Below, in pieces: positions 1 to 9,285 of a DNA stretch of 52,730 bases (its first letter is position 1; each line of letters opens with the position of its first letter). This DNA is from CAVQBP01 sp964448105 (GTDB lineage: Bacteria; Bacteroidota; Ignavibacteria; Ignavibacteriales; Ignavibacteriaceae). The notes below the pieces were generated by a model, which saw nothing but the letters and a program-made list of their open reading frames with translations, was not told the origin of the DNA and did not search any database. The stretch spans positions 1-52,730 of the forward strand of contig CAYUVK010000024.1 in assembly GCA_964448105.1 (NCBI GenBank). Reading direction: 5' to 3'. The translations under genes and the position numbers were made by a program.

Positions 1-1449
1 CTTTTGCATATGATTTTATCCCCATATTTGCTGCTTTGTGTCGAAGTTGGGTTAGCAATTTATATAGTTACTATCCCGCGTATGCTGGGTGCAGCTAACT
101 ATGGTAAATTGGCATTTATAATATCAATATTAATGCTTGCATCCGAGGTTTTAACTTTCGGAATCCCCAGGGTATTCGGAAGATTTATTCCTGAATATAT
201 TTTCAACAATGAAAGACAAAAAATAGAACGTTTAGTTTCAGCCTATTTTATCTTTGAATTTATAATTGGAATTATCTTAGCTTTAACGGGTGTTATTTTA
301 TTTTTTACAATAAACCAATTGAAGGATAAGATTTTTCCCATATTTTTTATTTATCTCGCATTAATTTCTGAAGTCTTTTCAAGCATCCTTTTTTCGATTT
401 TATTTGGATTAAATTATGTAGGTAAAGCAACTTCTGTTAATTTATTTAGAACAGTATTTAATTTGATATTATTTTTAAGTCTCTATCCAATTTTCGGATT
501 TACGGGGGTCTTATTTTCACTTTTTCTCACACCTTTATTATATAGTTTTTATGCATTCTATTCTATTAGAAAGGTTTTTAAATTCAAGATTCGTAAACCA
601 GTAATTAAAGAGTTTATTCCGAAATTAAAATTCGGGATCGTAATTTTTACGCCTACTTTGTTGTTTTTATTTCAACAACAAATCGGACCTATTTTTCTTA
701 AATCTTTTTCTTTAAGTAACAGTGAGATAGGATTTTTTGATCTGGCTAATCAGGGATTCCTTGTAGTATACGGATTAGCGATCACAGGCTTTGAAACATT
801 GATTCCTATATCATCAAAATTCCAGGTTACTGGAAAACAGAAAAAAAGCATTGATTGGCTCTTTACTCTATTAAGGTACATACTTCCTGTTTTAATTACT
901 ATTATCGCTGCCTTTTATTTATTTGGAGGACTGCTTATTTCCGTAATCCTCGGTAATCAGTTTGTTAATATTTATCCAATTGCATTAATTATCTTATTTA
1001 GTACCCCAATATGGATTATTGGTCAGTTAGGGTTTGTTAGATCAGTTGTTCTCTCTAAACCTAGACCATATTTTATTTCCTCCTTATTATCTACAATAGT
1101 ATTTATACTGTCCGGAATTTTTTTTATAGATAGATTAGGTGCTATAGGACTGGCAATAACTGTTATCTTAAGCGCGATAACTTATTCAGCTTACATAAGT
1201 TATTTATATAAGGAGGTACTGCATAATCTTGGATTTGTTATAAAAAAATTTTCTCCCTCACTTATTTCATTCCTTCCCATTATATTATTTAATTATGAAA
1301 ATATCGCAATAAGAATTTTAGTATTTCTATTAAGTATCTTTTTATTCTTTGGACTATTAATAAAATTAAAAATAATTAATATGAATGAATTAAAAGAAAT
1401 AAGTCTCGCTCTTCGGAAAAAAATACCTGCTGAAAATACATCTAGTTAA
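1..1449 (+). CDS. Polysaccharide/oligosaccharide flippase (Wzx/RfbX-like, MOP superfamily), 5' partial
   Basis: An integral membrane protein with about 12 to 14 hydrophobic segments over its whole length, typical of the family that flips lipid-linked sugar repeat units across the inner membrane. The early segment PRMLGAANYGKLAFI matches the family signature (LGxxxYGxLAF) found after the first helix. The frame is open to the left edge of the window. The visible start would be a TTG at position 4, and family members normally have about 20 more residues before this motif, so the true start lies outside the window. The charged tail NELKEISLALRKKIPAENTSS is cytoplasmic. It converges with the next gene only 6 bases away. 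The family assignment is firm; the substrate is unknown. Confidence 0.82.
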   Translation, partial: LLHMILSPYLLLCVEVGLAIYIVTIPRMLGAANYGKLAFIISILMLASEVLTFGIPRVFGRFIPEYIFNNERQKIERLVSAYFIFEFIIGIILALTGVILFFTINQLKDKIFPIFFIYLALISEVFSSILFSILFGLNYVGKATSVNLFRTVFNLILFLSLYPIFGFTGVLFSLFLTPLLYSFYAFYSIRKVFKFKIRKPVIKEFIPKLKFGIVIFTPTLLFLFQQQIGPIFLKSFSLSNSEIGFFDLANQGFLVVYGLAITGFETLIPISSKFQVTGKQKKSIDWLFTLLRYILPVLITIIAAFYLFGGLLISVILGNQFVNIYPIALIILFSTPIWIIGQLGFVRSVVLSKPRPYFISSLLSTIVFILSGIFFIDRLGAIGLAITVILSAITYSAYISYLYKEVLHNLGFVIKKFSPSLISFLPIILFNYENIAIRILVFLLSIFLFFGLLIKLKIINMNELKEISLALRKKIPAENTSS

Positions 1450-1455
1450 TTTCAA

Positions 1456-2346
1456 CTAAAAAGTAAATGAGATTCCAAACTTAAATTGATCATAAGCCAA
1501 AGGTGCTGTACAAGCAAAAGGCCAGTTCATTTTTTCCTGCCGTAATTCATACATGCCGTATGAAAGCGCACTCTTAAGTATAAAACTTACCACAGGCACA
1601 GCAATCGGAGATGAGTCTTTTATCTCATGAATAAAAGCATCAAGAACTCCCTGCCCGGCAAAATAAATTACTTCGCTTCCAAGCCATTTCCAGAAAAGAT
1701 GTCTTTCAAATATTATTGCTCTTTCATAACCGGCTTCAAGAGCAATTAACGGAATAATTTTAAATCTGATTCCACCCTCAACGCTTGTTCCGAATCTAAA
1801 AGAATTATTGAATCTGTCCAATCTCTCTTTTTCTTTAGCATCCGTTGGAAAATCTTTCAAATCTAATCTTGACCAGTTAAAAGAACCTGAATTAAAAAGA
1901 ACCACAGATTGATCCCCAAAATTGTAACCATACCCGCTGCTGAAACTGCCTCCAAAACGCCATAAGTTAGATCTTAATCCATCAGTTGCCTTTTTGTTTG
2001 ATAATTCCGTAGAGATATAACTCAAGAATACGTTTGTAAACCTGTACTTTGTAATTTCATCAAAATCTATTGGACTTTCCGAAGAATGTCCGAGTTTTAA
2101 TTCGAGTAAGTTAGGTTTTGCGAAAGATGAATTGAAATCTTTTAAATTTATTTTAGAAAATCCGTAACTCAAGTTTAAAGCGGGTTTCCCTTTCTTTTGG
2201 AATTTTTCAAACTCAGATTTGAAATCTTCCCAATTCCATGTTTTCGTTGAATCGCAATCTTTATTTTTATTTTTGCCATAAGAAAAGCCCTGAACGGCTA
2301 AAATAAATAAAAAAACCAGCAAGAAAATTAAATTTTTACCTAGCAT
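1456..2346 (-). CDS. Exported protein, probable outer-membrane beta-barrel, function unknown
   Basis: A 296-residue protein with a clear signal peptide (residues about 1-24, ending near GFSYG). The rest is rich in alternating polar/aromatic strands, and the last residues, FKFGISFTF, end in phenylalanine, which is the usual beta-signal of outer-membrane barrels. A short amphipathic stretch at about 225-250 (AGQGVLDAFIHEIKDSS) breaks the pattern. A Shine-Dalgarno-like GGGAGA precedes the ATG by about 6 bases. I do not recognise a named family. It follows the CHASE2 regulator gene on the same strand after 141 bases, which leaves room for its own promoter. Outer-membrane location is an inference from the C-terminus and strand pattern. 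Confidence 0.6.
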   Translation of the reverse strand: MLGKNLIFLLVFLFILAVQGFSYGKNKNKDCDSTKTWNWEDFKSEFEKFQKKGKPALNLSYGFSKINLKDFNSSFAKPNLLELKLGHSSESPIDFDEITKYRFTNVFLSYISTELSNKKATDGLRSNLWRFGGSFSSGYGYNFGDQSVVLFNSGSFNWSRLDLKDFPTDAKEKERLDRFNNSFRFGTSVEGGIRFKIIPLIALEAGYERAIIFERHLFWKWLGSEVIYFAGQGVLDAFIHEIKDSSPIAVPVVSFILKSALSYGMYELRQEKMNWPFACTAPLAYDQFKFGISFTF

Positions 2347-2487
2347 TTATGTCTCCCTTTTTCATTAACGAACATATTATTATTAGGTGCAATTATATAT
2401 TGATTTATATTAAATGGTTATTAAAAAAGGTTGAAGTGCATAAAAACGTGAAGTTCGGTAGTTATTTTAGATAAACATTTTATATTA

Positions 2488-4959
2488 TCAAATGTTAAGA
2501 TTATTTAAGAAATATTTTATGATTTTGTCGAGATAAAAATGAAATTTTTGGGGTAGGTTTTTAAACTTAGAATTAAGCTTTAATTTTATTTCTTCAAAAT
2601 TAGGATCCGGAAAATTCTTTAAGTCTTTTTCTATATTATTTAGAAAAGTTTGTAATTTGTTGTTAATCCGTGAAATTACTTCTTCATTTGCTGTCCCTGC
2701 AATATTTTCCGCAGTTGTTTTAAGATTAAAATTGTTCTCAACATAAATTTTAAATGCATAACCTCTGAAATTTTCTGAAACCAATGTACGGTTTACACTG
2801 AGCTCTTTTGCAGTTTCATTAATTGATGAATGTGAAAAGTTTTTATCCCTTAATGATTCCAAAACAAGATCTTCAAAATTAAATTTTAATTCCTTTACAA
2901 TTTCTTCAGGCAAATCCGTAAGCTGAATTAATTTTCTTTGAGATGATTTGGCAAAAATGACAGCACGTTTAATAACTCCTTCGAGTTCCCTAACATTTCC
3001 TTTCCATTGATAATTATTTAATGCATCTAAAGCTGCCCGGGAAAACTGAATATTATTGTTTTCCTTTAAAAGAAAATGTTGTGCAATAATCTCGATATCT
3101 TCCTTTCTTTCGCGTAAAGAGGGCAGTTCAATTTTTATTACATTTATCCGGTAATATAAATCCTCCCTGAATTTTTTCTCTTTAACTTCAGCGTCAATAT
3201 TTTTATTTGTTGCGGCAATAATTCTAACATCGGTATGAAATGTTTTTGAAGAACCGACTTTTTCATAATCACCGGTTTGAATTATCCTTAATAATTTCAC
3301 CTGGAAGTTTTCGGATGTCTCGGCAATCTCATCGAGGAAAATTGTACCGTTATTTGCTGCTTCAAACCTGCCTACTTTATCTGTTATAGCTCCTGTAAAA
3401 GCTCCTTTAACATGCCCGAATAATTCACTTTCCAAAAGAGTATCGGATAATGCGCCGCAGTTAACAGCAACAAAATTATTATTATTTCTTTTACTTAATT
3501 GATGAATGGCTTTTGCGACTAATGCTTTACCCGTTCCGCTTTCTCCCAAAATTAAAATACTTGCATCTTCGGGTGCAGTTCTATTTATTAAATCGACAAT
3601 GTTTGACATTACCTTTGAACGGTAGACTATGCCATGGAAATTATTTACTTCATTTTCATTTAAAAAATCGACTGCTTTTTCGTCCTCTTCTTTTTCTTTT
3701 AATTTATTTATTTTTGATTTTAATGTTTTGATTTTTTCAATTAAAGATTCTGATCCGCTTCCGCCTTCAATGTTTAATTCTTTTTGTAAATGGGATAATT
3801 CGGTCTCTTTTTTTGAAAGCAGATTTTTTAAAATTTCTGTTTCATTTGTTATTCCTTTAAGCTGCTTTTCTCTTTCAAAAAATATTAAAGAGATATCAGC
3901 GACAAATAATATTAAAATAGGAACTATAAAAAACGCGTATGAAAGCTGGATATAAAAGAAACCGAATAATAAAAATGAAATTATTAAAAAGGAGAAAAAA
4001 GACATCGCATAAAATAAAAATAATTTGCTTCCCGTTTGATTTCTAAAAATAATTAGAAGAAGAATTAATGCTGCTATAAAAACAATCTTCGAAATATTTA
4101 AATAGGAAAAATTTAATGATCTGTTATTTAAAAGATTATCCAGGGCAAAGACATGAAGTCCTAAACCGGGCAAATCATCATTAAAATTGGTATTTAATGT
4201 TGAAGCAACCTGCGGATCGGTAATACCGATTATTACAATTTTATTTTTGAATCTATTTAATTCAGGGCTTTTCTTATTTAAGAGATTAAAAAATTCAAGC
4301 ATCGAAAAACTTTTAAACATTTTCCAGCTTGAAACAAAATTTACTTTAATAATAGAATTATGAATTGATTCTAGTAACAAACCGGATAATTGGAAAGAAA
4401 ATGCTTTTTCAATTCTGTCAAAGCCGCTTATTTCAACCGGTATAAAAATTCCATTATTTTCAATATAATTTAAATGTCCTGTTGGGATATTATCATCAAT
4501 TAACTTTGGACTTGGCAAGCTGAGAGAATCCGTGACATATTTTCCCGCTTTTAAATTTATTTTTCCTGCAACCGAACCCAATACAACTCTTCCGGATTTA
4601 ATAATTTCTCTAGTTAATAAATTATCATAAATAGCCTGGGAAGAAAATTTAGAGCTTAGAAAAACTTCCAGCCCTATTTTTTTTACATTCAAATCAGTAA
4701 GGCTTTTAATTAACAGCGCATAATAACTTCTTTTAATCGGCCATGGACCTATTTTGTCAATATCATTTCCGGTAATTGTTATAAGAACAATATTAGTATC
4801 CGGTTTAACGCTTCCTCTAATTGCTGCAAATACCCCTTCAATATCATTATTTATTGAATTATTAAAACTATCGAATATTAATAAAAAAATAACTGTGAGA
4901 ATAAAAAGAATGGATTTTAGTACCACTTTATTCTGAAAGCCTGTTAGCATTTTTTTCAT
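2488..4959 (-). CDS. Membrane CHASE2 sensor fused to a sigma-54-interacting AAA+ transcriptional activator
   Basis: An 823-residue one-component regulator. Residues 1-30 hold a membrane segment. About 36-265 form an extracytoplasmic CHASE2 domain, including the typical 'KIVIIGITDPQ' strand. Three membrane helices follow (about 291-360), then a coiled coil (about 364-430). The AAA+ module (about 440-670) shows Walker A GESGTGKA (472-479), the sigma-54 contact loop GAFTGA (519-524), Walker B GTIFLDE (538-544) and the arginine-finger region FREDLYYRIN. Residue 479 is Ala where most family members have Glu. A helix-turn-helix follows (about 713-735), then a tail of some 90 residues that is longer than the usual Fis-type end. 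By family it should open sigma-54 promoters, and rpoN lies about 3 kb upstream on this strand. Signal and targets are unknown. Confidence 0.9.
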   Translation of the reverse strand: MKKMLTGFQNKVVLKSILFILTVIFLLIFDSFNNSINNDIEGVFAAIRGSVKPDTNIVLITITGNDIDKIGPWPIKRSYYALLIKSLTDLNVKKIGLEVFLSSKFSSQAIYDNLLTREIIKSGRVVLGSVAGKINLKAGKYVTDSLSLPSPKLIDDNIPTGHLNYIENNGIFIPVEISGFDRIEKAFSFQLSGLLLESIHNSIIKVNFVSSWKMFKSFSMLEFFNLLNKKSPELNRFKNKIVIIGITDPQVASTLNTNFNDDLPGLGLHVFALDNLLNNRSLNFSYLNISKIVFIAALILLLIIFRNQTGSKLFLFYAMSFFSFLIISFLLFGFFYIQLSYAFFIVPILILFVADISLIFFEREKQLKGITNETEILKNLLSKKETELSHLQKELNIEGGSGSESLIEKIKTLKSKINKLKEKEEDEKAVDFLNENEVNNFHGIVYRSKVMSNIVDLINRTAPEDASILILGESGTGKALVAKAIHQLSKRNNNNFVAVNCGALSDTLLESELFGHVKGAFTGAITDKVGRFEAANNGTIFLDEIAETSENFQVKLLRIIQTGDYEKVGSSKTFHTDVRIIAATNKNIDAEVKEKKFREDLYYRINVIKIELPSLRERKEDIEIIAQHFLLKENNNIQFSRAALDALNNYQWKGNVRELEGVIKRAVIFAKSSQRKLIQLTDLPEEIVKELKFNFEDLVLESLRDKNFSHSSINETAKELSVNRTLVSENFRGYAFKIYVENNFNLKTTAENIAGTANEEVISRINNKLQTFLNNIEKDLKNFPDPNFEEIKLKLNSKFKNLPQKFHFYLDKIIKYFLNNLNI

Positions 4960-4975
4960 ACTGTTTGAAAACAGT
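4960..4975. promoter_or_regulatory. Palindrome abutting the start codon of the CHASE2 regulator gene
   Basis: The sequence ACTGTTTGAAAACAGT is a perfect 7-base inverted repeat with a 2-base spacer. It touches the start codon of the minus-strand regulator gene directly. It could be a binding site for autoregulation or a small hairpin covering the ribosome entry site. No other copy was noticed, so this is inference from position and symmetry only. Confidence 0.35.
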
Positions 4976-5162
4976 TAAGAATTCCGATTTTGTTAAGACT
5001 GAATTTAAATTATTTGATAAAATAGAGATTTATTTAATTCTGAAAAAGATTTTCACAAAAATAAAAATAAAATTTTAGATAAATTGTTGATAAAGAATGA
5101 TAAGTCTCAGAACTGAAAGAGGAGTGCAACTATTTTATATTTTATAAAAATAAAATTATTAG

Positions 5163-5199
5163 AAACAAACCCAATTTCTCCAAGAAATTAGGTTCGTTT
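5163..5199 (-). terminator. Terminator of the rpoN-hslVU cluster
   Basis: The arms 5163-5178 and 5184-5199 pair over 16 positions around a 5-base loop. Read on the minus strand, the only two non-Watson-Crick positions become G-U wobble pairs, so the stem is fully paired in that transcript. It starts 4 bases after the hslU stop codon and is followed on the minus strand by a U-rich stretch. This fits an intrinsic terminator for hslU. Confidence 0.75.
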
Positions 5200-5202
5200 T
5201 GA

Positions 5203-6585
5203 TTAGAGAATGAATTTGCTTAAATCCCTATTCTTTACTATTGCATCAAGTTTTTCTCTCACAGTTTCTGCTGTAATTTTAACAACATCAGAAGGAAGTT
5301 TATCCGGAACATCAAAAAGTATTTCATCAAGCAGGGTTGTTAAAATTGTGTGAAGCCTTCTTGCACCGATATTTTCAACCTGTTCGTTTACTTCAGTAGC
5401 AATTTTTGCAATTTCTCTAATACTTCCTTTAGAAAAATCAAGCTCAACATCTTCAGTTTGAAGAAGAGCCTTATATTGTTTTAACAGCGCATTTTCAGGG
5501 GTCGTAAGAATTTGAACAAAATCATCTTCGGTCAAGCTTTTTAATTCAACACGTATCGGGAAGCGTCCCTGTAGTTCGGGAATTAAATCGCTCGGTTTTG
5601 AAACATGAAAAGCGCCTGAAGCAATAAATAAGATGTGATCTGTTTTAACCACACCAAATTTTGTATTAACATTTGAACCTTCAACAATTGGAAGTAAATC
5701 TCTTTGAACTCCTTCACGGGACACATCCGGACCCTGTGATTTTCCACCGCCTGCTACCTTATCAATTTCATCTATAAAAGCCATCCCGGAATTTTCAACT
5801 CTTTCAATTGCCTCTTTTTGAACAGCTTCCATATCAATTAATTTTTGAGCTTCTTCCTGGGTAATAATATTTCTTGCTTCGGCAATTGTTGTTTTTCTTT
5901 TCTTTTTCTTTTTGGGCATTAAATTTCCCATTATCTCCTGGATATTAATTCCCATGTCATCCATTCCAAACGGACCCAGCACCTGCATACCGATAGCATT
6001 TTGCGAAGCAGTGTCAAACTCAATCATCTTCTTATCCATTTCGCCGTTTTTTAATTTTTCTTTCATCCACTCCCGGGTCTTTTGATTTTGAAGTGCTTCA
6101 TTATTTACTTCATCATTTGAATTTTCACCCGCATGTGTGGTTGTAGTCTTTTTAACAGGAGGAATTAAAATATCTAAAATTTTTTCTTCTGCAATATCTT
6201 CAGCTTTTGATTTAACCTCTAATGTTTTTTCGGATTTAACCATATTGACCGCAATATCTGTAAGATCTCTAATTATTGATTCGACATCTCTTCCTACATA
6301 TCCGACTTCAGTAAATTTCGAAGCTTCGACTTTAATAAAAGGGGCATTAGCAAGTTTAGCAAGTCTCCTTGCAATCTCTGTTTTTCCAACCCCGGTAGGT
6401 CCGATAAGAATAATATTGTTAGGCATAATTTCATCTTTAAGCTCATCGGTAATTTGCTGGCGTCTCCACCTATTTCTTAAAGCAATTGCAACGGCACGTT
6501 TGGCTTCGTTCTGTCCAATAATATATTTATTAAGATAATTAACTATTTGTGATGGTGTATATTCATCTTTTTTATTTTTTGTCAT
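5203..6585 (-). CDS. hslU: ATP-dependent protease ATPase subunit HslU (ClpY)
   Basis: A 460-residue AAA+ unfoldase of the cytoplasmic HslUV protease, which unfolds substrates and feeds them to HslV. It opens with the family block TPSQIVNYLNKYIIGQ. It has Walker A GPTGVGKT (62-69), the pore loop GYVG (95-98), an intermediate domain (about 110-245, with a lysine-rich KKKKKRK run), Walker B AFIDEID (269-275), the arginine-finger segment PELQGRFPIR (336-345) and the sensor-2 motif GARRL (407-411). The C-terminus DLSKFIL matches the tail that docks into HslV. Length is normal. It lies 12 bases after hslV, so the two are co-transcribed, with a terminator just behind. Confidence 0.98.
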   Translation of the reverse strand: MTKNKKDEYTPSQIVNYLNKYIIGQNEAKRAVAIALRNRWRRQQITDELKDEIMPNNIILIGPTGVGKTEIARRLAKLANAPFIKVEASKFTEVGYVGRDVESIIRDLTDIAVNMVKSEKTLEVKSKAEDIAEEKILDILIPPVKKTTTTHAGENSNDEVNNEALQNQKTREWMKEKLKNGEMDKKMIEFDTASQNAIGMQVLGPFGMDDMGINIQEIMGNLMPKKKKKRKTTIAEARNIITQEEAQKLIDMEAVQKEAIERVENSGMAFIDEIDKVAGGGKSQGPDVSREGVQRDLLPIVEGSNVNTKFGVVKTDHILFIASGAFHVSKPSDLIPELQGRFPIRVELKSLTEDDFVQILTTPENALLKQYKALLQTEDVELDFSKGSIREIAKIATEVNEQVENIGARRLHTILTTLLDEILFDVPDKLPSDVVKITAETVREKLDAIVKNRDLSKFIL

Positions 6586-6597
6586 TTTAAATCCAAG

Positions 6598-7140
6598 TTA
6601 TTTTTCAATTACTTCAACGTTTATTTTATCATTTGTATAGATACAAATCTCGGAAGCAGTTTTTAAAGCTTCTTTAACAATTTCTTCAGCAGATAAGCCG
6701 CTGAATTTTATTAACATTTTAGCAGCAGCTAAAGCATACATTCCTCCTGATCCAATTGCAACAATTTTATCATCAGGTTCAATAACATCACCGTTCCCGG
6801 AAATTACCAAGGCAGTATCCTCAGCAATAACAGCGAGCATTGCTTCAAGCCTTCTTAAAAATTTATCTGTCCGCCAATCTTTTGCTAATTCTACTGCAGC
6901 ACGGTGAACATTTCCACGATATTGTTCCAGCTTATCTTCAAATCTTTCCATTAGTGTAAAAGCATCGGCAGAAGCACCTGCAAAACCGCAAAGCACTTTG
7001 CCGTTGGCAATTTTTCTGATCTTTAGAGCATTGTGTTTCATCACGGTATTTCCAAGCGATACCTGACCATCTCCACCAAGCGCTGCTTTCCCTTTATGAA
7101 GTAAACCGAGAATCGTAGTAGATCTAATTTTATTTTCCAT
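6598..7140 (-). CDS. hslV: ATP-dependent protease proteolytic subunit HslV (ClpQ)
   Basis: A 180-residue threonine peptidase, the catalytic partner of HslU. The protein starts MENKIRSTTILGLLHKGK. The family's catalytic threonine is the first T of TTI, so a seven-residue propeptide must be removed; in E. coli HslV only the methionine precedes it. Other family blocks are GGDGQVSLGNTVMK, CGFAGASADAFTL, ELAKDWRTD and AIGSGGMYALAAA. It is followed by hslU after 12 bases and preceded by a methyltransferase gene after 66 bases, so it may share the rpoN transcript or have its own promoter. Confidence 0.97.
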   Translation of the reverse strand: MENKIRSTTILGLLHKGKAALGGDGQVSLGNTVMKHNALKIRKIANGKVLCGFAGASADAFTLMERFEDKLEQYRGNVHRAAVELAKDWRTDKFLRRLEAMLAVIAEDTALVISGNGDVIEPDDKIVAIGSGGMYALAAAKMLIKFSGLSAEEIVKEALKTASEICIYTNDKINVEVIEK

Positions 7141-7206
7141 AAAAAAACTTTTTGATAATTATAATGAATTTAATTTACAAAATTAATTATAAGTTAAATA
7201 AAAGAG

Positions 7207-7845
7207 TTAAATATTATAAGGATGAAAAGGTTTCAGAGGGAATATTCTAGGAACATTTTTTTGATAAGATTTATATTCATCTCCGAATATTTCAATTAAT
7301 TTTTTCTCTTCATAATAAGAACCGATATAAAAATAAATAATAAAACCGATAACTAAAGTAAGGTAGGTCAAATCCATATACGGTCTAAAAATTAAGAACA
7401 AAATCGAGAAAAAATATACAGGATGCCTCATGTATTTATAAGGCCCCTCTATTTTTAATGTCATCTTTTCATCCAGTTCGGTTAAATCGTAATTTCCTTT
7501 ATACCATCTTATTATTTGTGATATTCCCAGGAATTCGCTTGAACTGAAAAACCTGAATGTCCAGATTAAACCAAACAAACTTAAAATTTGAAATCCCAAG
7601 ATAATAAAATCATATGGTTTTATTAAGTCATAAATGGTTATATCCGGTTGAGGCAAATAAATATAAAATAGATATAGAGTTATAAAGGAAATTAGGTTGT
7701 AACCCAGCCTGTAAAATGGTAGTAAGTGCGGATAGTTTTGTTTTATATAATTTTTAACTTTTAAAGAAGCAAGAAAAGTATGGGACGCACCAAAAAAGAA
7801 AATTGCCGCAATTAGTATAAAAACATCAATAATATAACCAATCAT
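7207..7845 (-). CDS. Small integral-membrane methyltransferase, ICMT/PEMT-like
   Basis: A 212-residue membrane protein with about five hydrophobic helices. The C-terminal half carries the hallmark of the isoprenylcysteine carboxyl / phospholipid methyltransferase superfamily: GPYKYMRHPVY, then EEKKLIEIFGDEYKSYQKNVPRIFP. The RHP and the EE pair form the S-adenosylmethionine pocket in characterised members. The substrate cannot be told from sequence; bacterial homologues act on lipids or small molecules, and some are labelled NnrU-like. Its ATG overlaps the rpoN stop codon in the four bases ATGA, which argues for translational coupling with rpoN. A second, different family member lies at 17797-18357. 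Confidence 0.75.
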   Translation of the reverse strand: MIGYIIDVFILIAAIFFFGASHTFLASLKVKNYIKQNYPHLLPFYRLGYNLISFITLYLFYIYLPQPDITIYDLIKPYDFIILGFQILSLFGLIWTFRFFSSSEFLGISQIIRWYKGNYDLTELDEKMTLKIEGPYKYMRHPVYFFSILFLIFRPYMDLTYLTLVIGFIIYFYIGSYYEEKKLIEIFGDEYKSYQKNVPRIFPLKPFHPYNI

Positions 7846-9284
7846 ATTTCTTTACGTAAACGGGCAACAGGCAACCTTAATTGTTCTCTATATTTTGCAA
7901 CGGTACGTCTTGCAATATGAATACCTTCCTGGTTTAGCATGGAAGTAAGCTTATCATCACTATAAGGAGATCTTTTATTTTCGTTATCTATTATCTCTTT
8001 TAGTCTAATTTTAATATGTTTGTTAGAAACTTCCTCACCGTTATCTGTACCAAGCCCTTCACTAAAAAAATATTTTAATTCATGTATTCCCATCGGGCTT
8101 TGTACATATTTTCCATTAACAACCCTGCTGATTGTTGATATATCCATATTGATTTCTTCGGCAATATCTTTATAAATCATCGGTCTAAGGAATTTAGGAC
8201 CTTTTTCAAAAAACTCATATTGCTTTTCAACAATTGCTCTCATAATTTTCATCAATGTATCGCGGCGCTGCTGTATACAGGCGATAAACCATTTCGCCGA
8301 TTCAAATTTTTCTCTTAAAAACTTATAAGTATTCTTTTCCCTATCATTTTTCTTTTTCTTTTTATTTGTACTGATCATTTCCAGGTAAGTTTTGCTAAGT
8401 GTAACTGACGGTAGGCTCCTGTCGTTTAGAGTAATTACAAAGTTATCATCAATTTTCTCGACAAGAAAATCCGGGGTAATCTGATTCATTTCAACAGATT
8501 CGATATTTCCTTCCCCGGGTTTTGGATTAAGCCTTAAGATCAGATCGGAAGTAGCTTTTAAACTCTCATCGGTCAAATTCATTTTTAATTTTATAGCTTC
8601 AAACCGGCGGTTCTTAAAATCATCAAAATAATTTTCCAACAATTCCTTAGCCAAAAATTTATAGTATGCATCATAGTTAGAGTTTCCAAGCTGAACAAGA
8701 AGACATTCCCTTAAATCTCTGGATGCTATTCCTACCGGATCAAACTTTTGTATTTTCTTTAATAAAGATTCAGCACCTTCCTCGGTAATGTTAACATGTT
8801 CAAAAAGATTTAATTCGTTAACAATACTTTTTATATCCCTGGTTAAATATCCATCACTATCCAGGTTTCCGATTATCTCTTCACCAAGCATATAATAATC
8901 ATCATTTAAATTTAACAGTCTTAACTGTTTAGTAAGATGCTCGGTGAGACTTTCTTTTGCAGGTGCTAAAGGTTGATAAACATCTTCATCTTTACTTTTA
9001 TTTACTCTATCACCTTCAAACTCACCATCATTCATAAAGTCTTCAAGTTCAAATTCCTCATGATCTACATCTTCTGTTTCGTTCTGAACTTCGTCTTCTT
9101 TTTCCTTTTCTTGAGTAAGTTCAATTTCTTCATCCATAATTTCTTCGAGGACAGGATTAATTTCCAATTCGGTTTTTATCCTTTGTTCCAAAGCAAGGGT
9201 ATTTAGTTGAAGTAATTTTTGATATTGAATTTGCTGCGGTGATAATCTCTGCTGCTGCGATAATTTTTGAGTTAGATTTAACAT
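7842..9284 (-). CDS. rpoN: RNA polymerase sigma-54 factor RpoN
   Basis: A 480-residue sigma-54 factor. Region I is glutamine/leucine-rich (LTQKLSQQQRLSPQQIQY, residues 4-21) and is the part contacted by AAA+ activators. Region II (about 50-105) is strongly acidic. The core-binding part follows (about 110-300), then a helix-turn-helix for the -12 element (about 369-393, DIAEEINMDISTISRVVNGK). The RpoN box ARRTVAKYRE lies at 458-467 and reads the -24 element. Length is normal. It begins one base after the DUF3109 stop codon and ends in a 4-base overlap with the methyltransferase gene. The partner activator is probably among those like the CHASE2 protein downstream. Confidence 0.98.
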   Translation of the reverse strand: MLNLTQKLSQQQRLSPQQIQYQKLLQLNTLALEQRIKTELEINPVLEEIMDEEIELTQEKEKEDEVQNETEDVDHEEFELEDFMNDGEFEGDRVNKSKDEDVYQPLAPAKESLTEHLTKQLRLLNLNDDYYMLGEEIIGNLDSDGYLTRDIKSIVNELNLFEHVNITEEGAESLLKKIQKFDPVGIASRDLRECLLVQLGNSNYDAYYKFLAKELLENYFDDFKNRRFEAIKLKMNLTDESLKATSDLILRLNPKPGEGNIESVEMNQITPDFLVEKIDDNFVITLNDRSLPSVTLSKTYLEMISTNKKKKKNDREKNTYKFLREKFESAKWFIACIQQRRDTLMKIMRAIVEKQYEFFEKGPKFLRPMIYKDIAEEINMDISTISRVVNGKYVQSPMGIHELKYFFSEGLGTDNGEEVSNKHIKIRLKEIIDNENKRSPYSDDKLTSMLNQEGIHIARRTVAKYREQLRLPVARLRKEI

Positions 9285-9285
9285 A

